Assembly: GCF_026340975.1 (NCBI RefSeq)
Contig: NZ_JAPEOS010000003.1
Coordinates: forward strand, 434,001-498,000
Source of the DNA: Streptomyces sp. NBC_01214
GTDB taxonomy: Bacteria > Actinomycetota > Actinomycetes > Streptomycetales > Streptomycetaceae
Length of the DNA: 64,000 bases
Direction of reading: 5' to 3'
Shown: positions 40,918 to 49,514 of the stretch, piece by piece
Numbering within the stretch: position 1 is the stretch's first letter
Layout of the letters: every line of letters starts with the position of its first letter
The notes under the pieces: model-generated
Seen by the model: the letters and a program-made list of their open reading frames with translations, nothing else
Database searches by the model: none
What the model was told of the DNA's origin: nothing
Program-made: the position numbers and the translations under genes

Positions 40918-41649
40918 CTACGTCGGCTCGTACGGTTCCACCGGGAGCGGGGCGAGCGGTTGCTGCGTGTGCCCCTTCGGCGAGCACGAGGCGAACGGGC
41001 CCTGCCGCGGGTCCATCAGCACCCGCAGGTGCGGATCGGCGTGCTGGATCCACCACGTCGTCATGCCGAGGGCCGGATCGTGGCGCAGGTGCTCCCAGGC
41101 CAGCCAGAGCGCGGACAGCCGGGCCCCCGCCTCCGGGTGCTCCCACCAGAGCGGACACCAGGTCGCGGACGCACCGTCCAGGGGGCGTCGGATCGTGACC
41201 GCCAGGTAGTCGGTGACGAAGGCGAAGACGTCGCTGAAGTAGAACTCGGGTCCGTCGCCGTAGACCTCCGACGCCGGCATGGGGAAGAGGGAACGCGGCT
41301 CCGGCTTCGGCCTGGGCAGGGGGTACAGCGCCAGCAGCGAGCCGAGGGCGTCGTCGCTGCGCCGAAGCTCCGTCAGGAGCCAGCCCAGGAGGAGGTCCTG
41401 GGATTCCGCGACCTCGGCGAGGGCGTCCGCCGCGAGGGAAGCGACGAGCCGCTCCCTCCAGTCGTTCAACTGCCTTCTCCAGTGGTCCTCTTCGGCAGCA
41501 GACCGGGAACCGGCCAGGAAGCGGGCCACCGTCCAGTGGTGTTCCTTCCAGGCATCGCCATCGGCTTCGGCCGTCACCCGCGCTGCCACCCGTTGCGCGT
41601 TCTCGATCGCTTTGCTGTCCATGGAACTGATGAGTGCCTTTCGAGCCAC
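40918..41649 (-). CDS. DUF4913-type protein
   Basis: A 243-residue protein whose C-terminal third carries the DUF4913 pattern: FVTDYLAVTIRRPLDG, WCPLWWEHPEAGARLSALWL, WEHLRHDPALGMTTWWIQHA, DPHLRVLMDP and a closing GPFASCSPKGH. DUF4913 genes are typical of integrative plasmids and genomic islands in Streptomyces. The N-terminal part is helical. A GTG at 41649 opens the frame; ATG 41622 is the alternative. Two further hypotheticals flank it, so this patch is probably island-derived. Confidence 0.78.
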   Translation of the reverse strand: MARKALISSMDSKAIENAQRVAARVTAEADGDAWKEHHWTVARFLAGSRSAAEEDHWRRQLNDWRERLVASLAADALAEVAESQDLLLGWLLTELRRSDDALGSLLALYPLPRPKPEPRSLFPMPASEVYGDGPEFYFSDVFAFVTDYLAVTIRRPLDGASATWCPLWWEHPEAGARLSALWLAWEHLRHDPALGMTTWWIQHADPHLRVLMDPRQGPFASCSPKGHTQQPLAPLPVEPYEPT

Positions 41650-41712
41650 GTGAGGAGTGTGCTGATCATACGAGTTCAGCGTCCTGTGCCCGTGTCCGTG
41701 CTCGTGGCTTTG

Positions 41713-42240
41713 TCAGAACAGGTGCATCGCCAAGTGTCCGAGGGGTAGGCCGAGTTGCCAGGCCGGCGTCCACACGCGCGCGTTCTCGTCCAGTCCCGGC
41801 GCGATGTCGGTGTGGTCGTGGTCGTGGTCGGGCCGCCCGGGGTCGAGGTTGGTGGCGAACAGTTCGGTGCTGTCCAGCCAGCGCCATGCCGCCCGGGCCA
41901 GTTCCAGGTCGGGGTCCCCGCCGTCGCCGCGCTCCCGAGCCTCCTCGTCGAGCGCGAGGAAGCGGGTGTGCACCCAGTCGCGCCACGGGTGTCCGTACGC
42001 CGTGAGCGACAGCCACTCGTCGAGCTGCGAGACCACTCGGATGCCGGAGAGCTCACCGGCCGCGTCCGAGAGGTAGATCGTCAGGGCGAGCGTGTCCCGT
42101 CCGGCCCTGAACTCCAGGGTGCTGGCCGGGATGAGCCGGCCCGTACGCAGCAGTTCGTCCGCGATGTACTCGGCGTACAGCCAGGCCATGGGCACCGCGA
42201 GCCCGCCGTCACTGGTGCCGTTACTACCCTCGGGCTGCAC
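41713..42240 (-). CDS. Conserved-looking hypothetical protein
   Basis: A 175-residue cytosolic protein: MAWLYAEYIADELLRTGRLI, FRAGRDTLALTIYLSDAAGE, LSLTAYGHPWRDWVHTRFLA and a C-terminal His-Asp repeat before WTPAWQLGLPLGHLAMHLF. I do not recognise the family. GTG 42240 is preceded by GGAG/AAGGTGG. It is co-directional with the sigma factor gene upstream, separated by about 180 bp that include a possible promoter (TTGAGT-like -35). Confidence 0.6.
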   Translation of the reverse strand: MQPEGSNGTSDGGLAVPMAWLYAEYIADELLRTGRLIPASTLEFRAGRDTLALTIYLSDAAGELSGIRVVSQLDEWLSLTAYGHPWRDWVHTRFLALDEEARERGDGGDPDLELARAAWRWLDSTELFATNLDPGRPDHDHDHTDIAPGLDENARVWTPAWQLGLPLGHLAMHLF

Positions 42241-42417
42241 CGTTCCACCTTCTCCCGCGCTTCGAGCGTCCCGTCGTCAGTCCCGAGCCTTCACCGAGCG
42301 CCTCGCGGAGCGGGGGATGTTTACTCAACTTGCACGCTCTGATGCCGAAATCGACGCGTTTTATGTCCGGTCCGCATCCATTCATGGCGTTGACCGATCC
42401 TTCGCCGCGCGGCGCGC

Positions 42418-42957
42418 TCAGGCGCCGAGGCCGTACCCGTACCCCTGGAGACCCTTCTTCAGGGCGCGAAGGGCGTAGTACGTCCGGGACTTGACGGTTC
42501 CGGCCGGGATGCCGAGCTCGGCGGCGGCCTCGGCCACCGAGCGGTCGCGGAAGTAGACCTGCATCAGCACCTCGCGGTGCTCCGGCCCCAGGGACCCCAC
42601 GGCCCGCCGGACGTCGATCGCCGTGACCGAGCCGGCCACCGCGTCCTGCGGCTCGGGTGCGTGTTCCAGCCCCTCCGGATCCACCTCCAGCGGCCGGGAC
42701 AGTCGGGCCCGCCGGGCGTCGATCGCGAGGCGCCGGGCCACCGTGAACAGCCAGGGCCGCATGGAGTCGTGCTCGCTGGACAGGGCCTCCGGGTGCTGCC
42801 AGACCCGGACGAGGGTCTCCTGCACGAGGTCCTCCGCGCGCTGGGCGTCCCCCGCCGTGAGGCCGACCAGGAATCCGAACAGGGCCCGCCCGTGATCGCG
42901 CTGGAGTTCGGCGAGTGCCTCGGGGTCCGTACGCAGGAGGGTGGGGGAGAGCGGCAC
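42418..42957 (-). CDS. ECF sigma factor
   Basis: A 179-residue ECF sigma factor. Region 2 reads HGRALFGFLVGLTAGDAQRA, EDLVQETLVRVWQHPEALSS and MRPWLFTVARRLAIDARRAR; region 4 reads LGPEHREVLMQVYFRDRSVA, EAAAELGIPAGTVKSRTYYA and LRALKKGLQ. No anti-sigma gene is adjacent in the window, which is unusual for this SigL/SigK-like group where a zinc anti-sigma often overlaps. GTG 42957 has AGGAG six bases before. It diverges from the capA lipoprotein gene. Confidence 0.93.
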   Translation of the reverse strand: MPLSPTLLRTDPEALAELQRDHGRALFGFLVGLTAGDAQRAEDLVQETLVRVWQHPEALSSEHDSMRPWLFTVARRLAIDARRARLSRPLEVDPEGLEHAPEPQDAVAGSVTAIDVRRAVGSLGPEHREVLMQVYFRDRSVAEAAAELGIPAGTVKSRTYYALRALKKGLQGYGYGLGA

Positions 42958-43267
42958 GAGGGGCTCCTTCCGGGGTGCGTGGGGGGCCGTGGAAGCGGCG
43001 ACCCGTCCACCCTGACCTGCACGGAGCCGACCCGGAACCGTCCGGCCCCGGCGTTGCGCCCAAGCACCCGGGTCGTCCGCCGGGCGGCCGTGCGGGTCGG
43101 TGAACGGTCGAACGGCGCGGCGAACGGCAGGCGGTCGGCGTCGCCCCGTCCGCCGTTCGGGTGGGCGCGCGTCCGCCCGGCGGCCCCGGTTCTTGACTTA
43201 CGGCGTGTAGTTATATGGATTGCATGTGATCACACGTCAGATAATCGTATTAATGAGAGCAGGGCAC
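42958..43267. promoter_or_regulatory. 310-bp divergent region with a TGTGATCACA palindrome
   Basis: No gene is seen. Near the capA end the sequence turns AT-rich, with TTGACT at 43193-43198, TATATG at 43212-43217 and GATAAT at 43240-43245. A perfect 10-bp palindrome TGTGATCACA at 43225-43234 looks like a Crp-type or TetR-type half-site pair placed around the capA promoter. Confidence 0.5.
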
Positions 43268-44467
43268 ATGACCACGCGAATCCGGCCGCAGGTGCTCGCC
43301 CTCCTGTCGGCCGTGCTGCTGTCCGCCGCCGCCGGTTGTTCGGCCACCCAGAGCTCCGCACCGGCACGCCTCGGGGATTCCGGGGGGCCGGCCGCCCCCT
43401 CCCGCGCCGCCGGATCGGCCCCCGCCCGGGGCTTCACCCTCGTCGCGAGCGGCGACGTACTGCCGCACACCTCCGTCATCCAGCACGCGGCGAACGACGC
43501 GGACGGCGACGGGTACGACTTCAGGCCGATGTTCTCCGGGGTTAAGCCAGTGGTCTCGGCGGCCGACCTCGCCCTCTGCCACATGGAGACCATCTACGGG
43601 GAGGAGGGCGGGCCCTTCTCCGGCTACCCGGCCTTCACATCGCCCCCGGAGGTCGCCGACGGGCTGAAGGACTCCGGGTACGACGGCTGCTCCACGGCCT
43701 CGAACCACACCCTCGACGACGGGGGCGCGGGCCTGCGCCGCACGCTGGACCGCTTCGACAAGGTCGGACTGGGGCACGCCGGGTCGGCCCGCACGGCCGC
43801 CGAGGCGGCCACGGTGACCACGTACACGGCGGGCTCGGCCAAGGTGGCGCACCTCGCGTACACCTACGACACCAACGGCTATCCGCTGCCCGAGGGCCAG
43901 CCGTGGGCGGTCAACCTGATGAAGCAGGACAAGATCATCGCGGATGCGCGGGCGGCCCGGAAGGCGGGCGCGGACGTGGTCCTGGTGAGCGTGCACTGGG
44001 GCACGGAATGGGAGACCGAACCGGACGACACCCAGCTCTCGCTCGGCAAGGCGCTCACCGCCTCGCAGACCGGCGGCCGCCCCGACATCGACGTTCTCCT
44101 CGGAACGCACGCTCATGTTCCGCAGCCTTACGAGAAGGTCAACGGGACCTGGATCGTCTACGGCATGGGCGACCAGGTCGCGGGCGAGATGTTCAACCAC
44201 ACGGGCGCGCGCGACATGCGGGGCAACTACGGCTCGATCGGCCGCTTCACCTTCGCCCCGCCGGCCGCTGCCGGGCAGCGCTGGCAGGTCACCAAGGCCG
44301 AGTTCGTGCCGCAGATGATGGACCTGTCCGCGGGCCGGGTCGTCCACCTGCCCGACGCCCTCGCGAAGGATCCCGGCCGGGAGGACTACGAGCGCGCGCG
44401 CGACGCCATCAGCGAGGCCGTCCTCAGCCGCGGCGCCGCCAAGGACGGGCTGACCATGGGCAGCTAG
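43268..44467 (+). CDS. CapA-family lipoprotein (poly-gamma-glutamate/metallophosphatase-like)
   Basis: A 399-residue exported lipoprotein: the signal peptide ends LSAAAGCS with the lipidated cysteine. The CapA fold follows: FTLVASGDVLPHTSVIQHAA, LALCHMETIYG, TASNHTLDDG, VDVVLVSVHWGTEWETEP-like metal sites and VLLGTHAHVPQPYEKVNGTW. CapA proteins help anchor poly-gamma-glutamate or act as phosphodiesterase-like enzymes; in Streptomyces the role is unknown. ATG 43268 follows GAGCAGGG. No other capsule genes lie nearby. It is followed by a long tandem array. Confidence 0.88.
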   Translation: MTTRIRPQVLALLSAVLLSAAAGCSATQSSAPARLGDSGGPAAPSRAAGSAPARGFTLVASGDVLPHTSVIQHAANDADGDGYDFRPMFSGVKPVVSAADLALCHMETIYGEEGGPFSGYPAFTSPPEVADGLKDSGYDGCSTASNHTLDDGGAGLRRTLDRFDKVGLGHAGSARTAAEAATVTTYTAGSAKVAHLAYTYDTNGYPLPEGQPWAVNLMKQDKIIADARAARKAGADVVLVSVHWGTEWETEPDDTQLSLGKALTASQTGGRPDIDVLLGTHAHVPQPYEKVNGTWIVYGMGDQVAGEMFNHTGARDMRGNYGSIGRFTFAPPAAAGQRWQVTKAEFVPQMMDLSAGRVVHLPDALAKDPGREDYERARDAISEAVLSRGAAKDGLTMGS

Positions 44468-44475
44468 TCCCGGTG

Positions 44476-44931
44476 ACGGGCCCCCCGGGCCCCCGCGACG
44501 TCGGGCCCCCGGGCCCCCGCGACGTCGGGATGTCGGGACCTCGGGCCCCGGGACCTCGGGACGTCGGGCCCCGGGACGTTGGGATGTCGGGACGTCGGGC
44601 CTCGGGGCCCCGGGATGTCGGGATGTCGGGACCTCGGGCCCCCGGGACCTCGGGCCCCCGGGCCCCCGGGACCTCGGGCCCCCGGGACCTCGGGACCTCG
44701 GGACCTCGGGACCTCGGGACCTCGGGACCTCGGGACCTCGGGACCTCGGGACCTCGGGCCCCGGGGCCTCGGGATGTCGGGGCCTCGGGATGTCGGGCCC
44801 CGGGACGTTGGGACGTCGGGCTCCCGGGACGTCGGGCCCCCGGGACGTTGGGACGTCGCGACGTCGGGCCCCGGGACGTTGGGACGTCGGGCCCTGCGAC
44901 GTCGGCCCCTGGGACCTCGGGCCCCGGGACG
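44476..44931. repeat. Long degenerate tandem array of GGGACCTC/GGGACGTC-type units
   Basis: About 455 bp between the convergent capA and universal stress protein genes are built of 8-10-bp units, mainly CGGGACCT, CGGGACGT, CGGGATGT, CGGGCCCC and TTGGGACG. A perfect core of (GGGACCTC) runs about nine times at 44684-44758. There is no spacer-repeat structure, no open frame with sensible codon use and no inverted ends. It looks like an amplified intergenic minisatellite that probably varies in length. Confidence 0.9.
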
Positions 44932-45393
44932 TTACGGAACCACGGTGACGGGCCAGCGGCCCGCCTTGACCAGGCGGATCGCCACCGACCCCACGATGCG
45001 GTGGCCCGCCTGTTCGGAGGCGCCGACCACCACCGCGTCCGCCATCAGCTCGTCCGCCGCGCTCACCAGGCCGGCGTACGGGTCGCCGCGGAAGGTGTGG
45101 AACTGCCAGCGCACCTCGTAGATGCCCTTGAGCCGCTCCGCCGAGGCGCGGATCTCGGCCACCAGACCCTCCGCGATCTCCCCGGTGGTGTCCGCCACCG
45201 GCGCACCCAGCGCGGCGCCGGCCGGGATCACCGGCTGGACGTACACCAGGGCCAGCAGGGCGTTCTGCCGCCGGGCCAGCCCCGCCGCGTAGGCCGCGGC
45301 CCGCAGCGAGGACTCGGACCCGTCCACCCCGGCCAGGATCACCTTCGGGCCGTCGGTACCGCGTTCGAATTCCGTATTCACGTGCTCCGTCAC
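44932..45393 (-). CDS. Universal stress protein (UspA) domain protein
   Basis: A 153-residue UspA-type protein: KVILAGVDGSESSLRAAAYA, ALLALVYVQPVIP and the ATP-binding end VVVGASEQAGHRIVGSVA with RWPVTVV. The G-x2-G-x9-G pattern is nearly complete. Start GTG 45393 or GTG 45381; the latter has GGAG nearby. It ends at the tandem array and diverges from lysX. Role: probably stress or dormancy-linked nucleotide sensing, inferred from family. Confidence 0.85.
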   Translation of the reverse strand: MTEHVNTEFERGTDGPKVILAGVDGSESSLRAAAYAAGLARRQNALLALVYVQPVIPAGAALGAPVADTTGEIAEGLVAEIRASAERLKGIYEVRWQFHTFRGDPYAGLVSAADELMADAVVVGASEQAGHRIVGSVAIRLVKAGRWPVTVVP

Positions 45394-45549
45394 CCTGCCG
45401 AGGATAGGCCGTGCCCCGCAACGCCCGGGGTACGGACCGGGGCACGCCCCCGGCCCGCTCGGGGACACAGCCGGGGGAGTGCTCCCGCCGCCCGCCGCCG
45501 CCCGCCGCTCGCCGCGCGCCCCGCCGCAGCCCTCCCTACAGTGCGAACC

Positions 45550-48500
45550 ATGAGTGCCACCAGTACCACCGTGGAGGAGAAGCACGGCACCCGGAACCGC
45601 TTCCTGAACCGGGTGCCCGACGGGTTCGGCGCGTTCTTCGGAACGCTCGGCCTGCTCTGCGCCCTGCTGGCGCTCTCCCCCACGCTGCGGCGGCTCCTGC
45701 GGCCCATCGTGCGGTTCCTCGACCTGATCGTCGTACCGGTCAGCGCGAACCTCGCCTACGCCGTCTTCCTCTTCCTCCTCGCAGCGGCCCTCGGCACCCG
45801 CAAGAAGGTCGCCTGGTGGATCGTCATCACCTATTTGGCCCTGCTGATCGTCGACGACGTGCTGGAGATGGCCGTCGGCGCGTACTGGATCGGCATCCCC
45901 TCCATGGTCATCGCCGTCGCCGCGCTGGCCGTGCTGATCGCCGCCCGCGACGAGTTCTACGCCGCCTCCCGCCCCGGGGCGCTGTGGCACGCCCTGTTCG
46001 TGCTCGGCCTCGGCCTGCTCGCCGCCGTACTCGTGGGCTGGGCGCTCGTGGCCCTCTTCCCCGGCTCCCTGCCCCAGGGCCAGTGGCTGGACTGGGCCGC
46101 CAAGGAGGTCTTCGGCGGCCTCTTCTCGGCCAGGGAGTTCGACGGCCACCCGCCCCGCCCGCTCTCCTTCCTGCTCGGCCTCTTCGGCGCCGCCGCCCTG
46201 CTGAACGCGGCCATGACCCTCTTCCGCTCCCAGCGCCTGACCGCCGCCCTGCACGGCGACGAGGAATCCCGCATCCGCGCCCTCCTCGGCGCCTACGGCC
46301 GCAACGACTCCCTCGGCTACTTCGCCACCCGGCGCGACAAGGCCGTCGTCTTCGCCCCCAACGGCAAGGCCGGCGTCACCTACCGCGTCGAGGCCGGCGT
46401 CTGCCTCGCCAGCGGGGACCCGGTCGGCGACCCCGCCTCCTGGACCGCCGCCATCGACGCCTGGCTGGCCGTGGCCCGGCGCTACGGCTGGCAGCCCGCC
46501 GTCATGGGCGCCTCCGAAGACGGCGCCACCGCCTACGCCCGCTCCGGACTCGGCGCACTCCAGCTCGGCGACGAGGCCATCCTGCACGTGGCCCACTTCG
46601 ACCTCGACGGCCGCGACATGCGCGTCACCCGCCAGGCCGTCAACCGGGTCCGGCGCACCGGGGCCACCACCGTCATCCGCCGCCACTCCGCCCTCTCCGA
46701 GGACGAGATGCAGAGGATCGTGGAGAGCGCCGACACATGGCGCGACACCGAGACCGAACGCGGCTTCTCCATGGCCCTGGACCGGCTCGGCGACCGCGCC
46801 GACGGGGACTGCCTGCTGGTCGAGGCCTTCGACGACAAGGGCGAGCTGATCGCCCTGCTCTCCTTCGTCCCCTGGGGCAAGGACGGCATCTCCCTCGACC
46901 TCATGCGACGCGACCGCACCGCTCCCAACGGGGTCATGGAGTTCATGGTCGCCCAGCTCTGCGCCGCGGCCCCCGCCCTCGGCGTGCACCGGATCTCCCT
47001 CAACTTCGCCGTCTTCCGCTCCGCCTTCGAGGAGGGCGGCCGGATCGGCGCCGGCCCCGTCCTCAAACTGTGGCGCAAGCTGCTCCTCTTCTTCTCCCGC
47101 TGGTGGCAGCTGGAGGCCTTGTACCGCTCGAACGTCAAGTACGACCCCGAGTGGTACCCGCGCTACCTCTGCTACCAGGACGCCGGCTCGCTCGCCCGGG
47201 TCAGCCTCGCCTCCGGCATCGCCGAGGGCTTCGTCTCCGTACCCAGCCTGCGCACCCTGTGGGGCAACGGCCATCCCAAGGGCCTCACCGCCATCGCCTC
47301 CACCGAGGGACTGCCCTCCATCGAATCCCTGGGCCTGGACGCGGTCGAGCAGGGGGACGCGGGGGCCCCGGCCGAGCGGCTGCCCGAGCAGGTCCGCGTC
47401 CGCCACGCGAAGCTGGACCGCATCCGGGCGGCCGGTACCGACCCCTACCCGGTGGGGATCCGCGCGCGCACCCACACCGTCGCGGAACTGAAGGCCACCC
47501 ACGAGGGCGCCCCCGGCCGCCCCGCCCTCGCGCCCGGCGCCCGGACCGGCGAACGGGCCACCCTCGCCGGGCGCGTGATGCTCGTGCGCGACCTCGGCGG
47601 CGTGGTCTTCGCCGTCCTGCGCGACTGGTCCGGCGACATCCAGCTGATGCTCACCCGCGACGAAGCCGGGGCCGAGGTCCTGAACTCCTTCACCTCCCAG
47701 GTCGACTTCGGCGACCACGTGCTCGTCAGCGGCGAGACCGGCGCCAGCAAGGCGGGCGAGCTGTCGCTGGTGGTCCGGTCCTGGCAGCTCACCGGCAAGT
47801 GCCTGCGCCCCCTCCCCGACAAGCGCAAGGGTCTCGCCGACCCCGAGGCCCGGGTCCGGCGCCGCTACCTCGACCTCGTCGCGAGCCCCGAGGCCCGGGA
47901 CGTCGTACGGGCCCGCTCCAGCGCGGTCCAGGCCCTGCGCCAGGGACTGCTCGACCGCGGCTACCTGGAGGTCGAGACCCCGATGCTCCAGCAGATCCAC
48001 GGCGGCGCCAACGCCCGGCCCTTCCGCACCCACATCAACGCCTACGACCTGGACCTGTACCTGCGCATCGCGCCGGAGCTCTACCTCAAACGGCTCTGCG
48101 TCGGCGGCATGGAGAAGGTCTTCGAGATGGGCCGCACCTTCCGCAACGAGGGCGTCTCCTACAAGCACAACCCCGAGTTCACGATGCTGGAGGCCTACCA
48201 GGCCTTCGCCGACTACGACGTGATGCTCGACCTCACGCGCGAACTGATCCAGGGCGCCGCCACCGCCGCCTTCGGCTCGCCCATCGCCCACAAGGCGGGA
48301 CCGGACGGGAAGCTCGTCGTCCACGACATCTCCGGAACCTGGCCGGTCAAGACCATGTACGGGGCCATCAGCGAGGCCCTCGGCGAAGAGGTCGACGCCG
48401 ACACCGAGGAAGGGGTGCTGCGCCGGCTGTGCGACCGGGCGTCGGTCCCGCACGCCCCCGAGGACACCCGCGGCGACGTGGTGCTGGAGATGTACGAGCG

Positions 48501-48879
48501 CCTCGTGGAGGAGCGCACCAAGCTGCCCACCTTCTACAAGGACTTCCCCACCGACGTCTCCCCGCTCACCCGCCAGCACCGCCGGGACCCCAGGCTCGCC
48601 GAACGCTGGGACCTGGTCGCCTTCGGCACCGAACTGGGCACCGCCTACTCGGAGCTGACCGACCCCGTGGAACAGCGCCGCCGCCTCACCGCCCAGTCCC
48701 TGCTCGCGGCGGGCGGCGACCCGGAGGCGATGGAACTCGACAACGACTTCCTCGACGCCCTGGAGTACGCGATGCCGCCCACGGGCGGCCTCGGCATCGG
48801 CGTGGACCGCCTCGTCATGTTCCTCACGGGCCTGACGATCCGCGAAACCCTGCCCTTCCCCCTGGTCCGCCGCGGCTGA
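45550..48879 (+). CDS. lysX: Bifunctional lysylphosphatidylglycerol synthase/lysyl-tRNA synthetase
   Basis: A 1109-residue fusion. The N-terminal 230 residues hold about six membrane helices, then the MprF-type aminoacyl-transfer domain (about 240-600; NDSLGYFATRRDKAVVFAPN, ISLDLMRRD, HRISLNFAVFRSAFEEGGR). The C-terminal 500 residues are a class II lysyl-tRNA synthetase with OB fold (near 674, GRVMLVRDLGGVVFAVLRDW), motif 2 (near 862, FRNEGVSYKHNPEFTMLEAY) and motif 3 (near 1079, GLGIGVDRLVMFLTG). LysX makes Lys-tRNA and transfers lysine to phosphatidylglycerol, which lowers the surface charge and protects against cationic peptides. The ATG at 45550 starts the first helix region. Confidence 0.96.
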   Translation: MSATSTTVEEKHGTRNRFLNRVPDGFGAFFGTLGLLCALLALSPTLRRLLRPIVRFLDLIVVPVSANLAYAVFLFLLAAALGTRKKVAWWIVITYLALLIVDDVLEMAVGAYWIGIPSMVIAVAALAVLIAARDEFYAASRPGALWHALFVLGLGLLAAVLVGWALVALFPGSLPQGQWLDWAAKEVFGGLFSAREFDGHPPRPLSFLLGLFGAAALLNAAMTLFRSQRLTAALHGDEESRIRALLGAYGRNDSLGYFATRRDKAVVFAPNGKAGVTYRVEAGVCLASGDPVGDPASWTAAIDAWLAVARRYGWQPAVMGASEDGATAYARSGLGALQLGDEAILHVAHFDLDGRDMRVTRQAVNRVRRTGATTVIRRHSALSEDEMQRIVESADTWRDTETERGFSMALDRLGDRADGDCLLVEAFDDKGELIALLSFVPWGKDGISLDLMRRDRTAPNGVMEFMVAQLCAAAPALGVHRISLNFAVFRSAFEEGGRIGAGPVLKLWRKLLLFFSRWWQLEALYRSNVKYDPEWYPRYLCYQDAGSLARVSLASGIAEGFVSVPSLRTLWGNGHPKGLTAIASTEGLPSIESLGLDAVEQGDAGAPAERLPEQVRVRHAKLDRIRAAGTDPYPVGIRARTHTVAELKATHEGAPGRPALAPGARTGERATLAGRVMLVRDLGGVVFAVLRDWSGDIQLMLTRDEAGAEVLNSFTSQVDFGDHVLVSGETGASKAGELSLVVRSWQLTGKCLRPLPDKRKGLADPEARVRRRYLDLVASPEARDVVRARSSAVQALRQGLLDRGYLEVETPMLQQIHGGANARPFRTHINAYDLDLYLRIAPELYLKRLCVGGMEKVFEMGRTFRNEGVSYKHNPEFTMLEAYQAFADYDVMLDLTRELIQGAATAAFGSPIAHKAGPDGKLVVHDISGTWPVKTMYGAISEALGEEVDADTEEGVLRRLCDRASVPHAPEDTRGDVVLEMYERLVEERTKLPTFYKDFPTDVSPLTRQHRRDPRLAERWDLVAFGTELGTAYSELTDPVEQRRRLTAQSLLAAGGDPEAMELDNDFLDALEYAMPPTGGLGIGVDRLVMFLTGLTIRETLPFPLVRRG

Positions 48880-48932
48880 CCGGGCCGCGGGACGGACGGG
48901 GCGGCCGCGCCGCCACTACGGCGGGACCGACC

Positions 48933-49373
48933 TCATTCCCTCGGCATGCGCCGCCCCAGCTCCAGCGCCTTCGCACGCAGCCCCGTGGACCAGCCGGCGC
49001 CGTCCGCCGGAGCGGCCGCTCCCGCGGCGGAGACCTGCACGTCCGTACGGGGGCCTTGCGGGGCGGCGCCGAGCCGCTCCCAGTCCACCCGGATCCCGGC
49101 ACGCTCCGCCAGCACGACCACGGTGGCGGTGAAGCCCTCCGAGAGCGCGAGCAAGATGGCGTGGCTCGTCCTGCGGTGCTGTACCAGCAGGGCCTCGACG
49201 AAGGCCGCGAACGCGACCGGGTCGATCTGGCACTCGTCGTTCTCCATCGGCCCGATGCCCGAGCCGAGCCCCAGCTCCGCCTCGAAGACCGCCACTTGGC
49301 GGCGGAACATCCGGGAAGCCCCGTTGGACGGGTTCCACAGCGTCACGTCACCCATGTCGAAGTACTGACTCAT
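48933..49373 (-). CDS. DUF6086 family protein
   Basis: A 146-residue protein starting MSQYFDMGDVTLWNPSNGAS and RMFRRQVAVFEAELGLGSG, with the invariant-looking GPMENDECQIDPVAFAAFVE. This is the DUF6086 pattern as I recall it, common in Streptomyces, function unknown. AAGGGG lies upstream of the ATG at 49373. It is convergent with lysX. Confidence 0.8.
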   Translation of the reverse strand: MSQYFDMGDVTLWNPSNGASRMFRRQVAVFEAELGLGSGIGPMENDECQIDPVAFAAFVEALLVQHRRTSHAILLALSEGFTATVVVLAERAGIRVDWERLGAAPQGPRTDVQVSAAGAAAPADGAGWSTGLRAKALELGRRMPRE

Positions 49374-49514
49374 CGTCGGCCCCTTCCGGCTCGTCCCTAC
49401 GGGTCACCCTAGCCAGCGTGATCGAAGCGGTCGGCGTGGGCCGACCGGGTGAGGGGGAGGGGGTGCGTCCGCGCCTCTCGACAACTTCGACGATGTCGTT
49501 GATACGTAGTAATA

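Noticed and set aside
44476..44931. CRISPR array
   Set aside because: The units are 8-10 bp with no unique spacers and no cas genes nearby; it is a simple tandem array.
44932..48579. 1215-residue reverse frame antisense to lysX
   Set aside because: Only the last 153 residues (universal stress protein) resemble a protein; the rest is the shadow of lysX with no domain and poor codon use.
45411..49412. 1333-residue plus frame overlapping lysX
   Set aside because: Arg/Pro-rich shadow in another frame of the true lysX gene.
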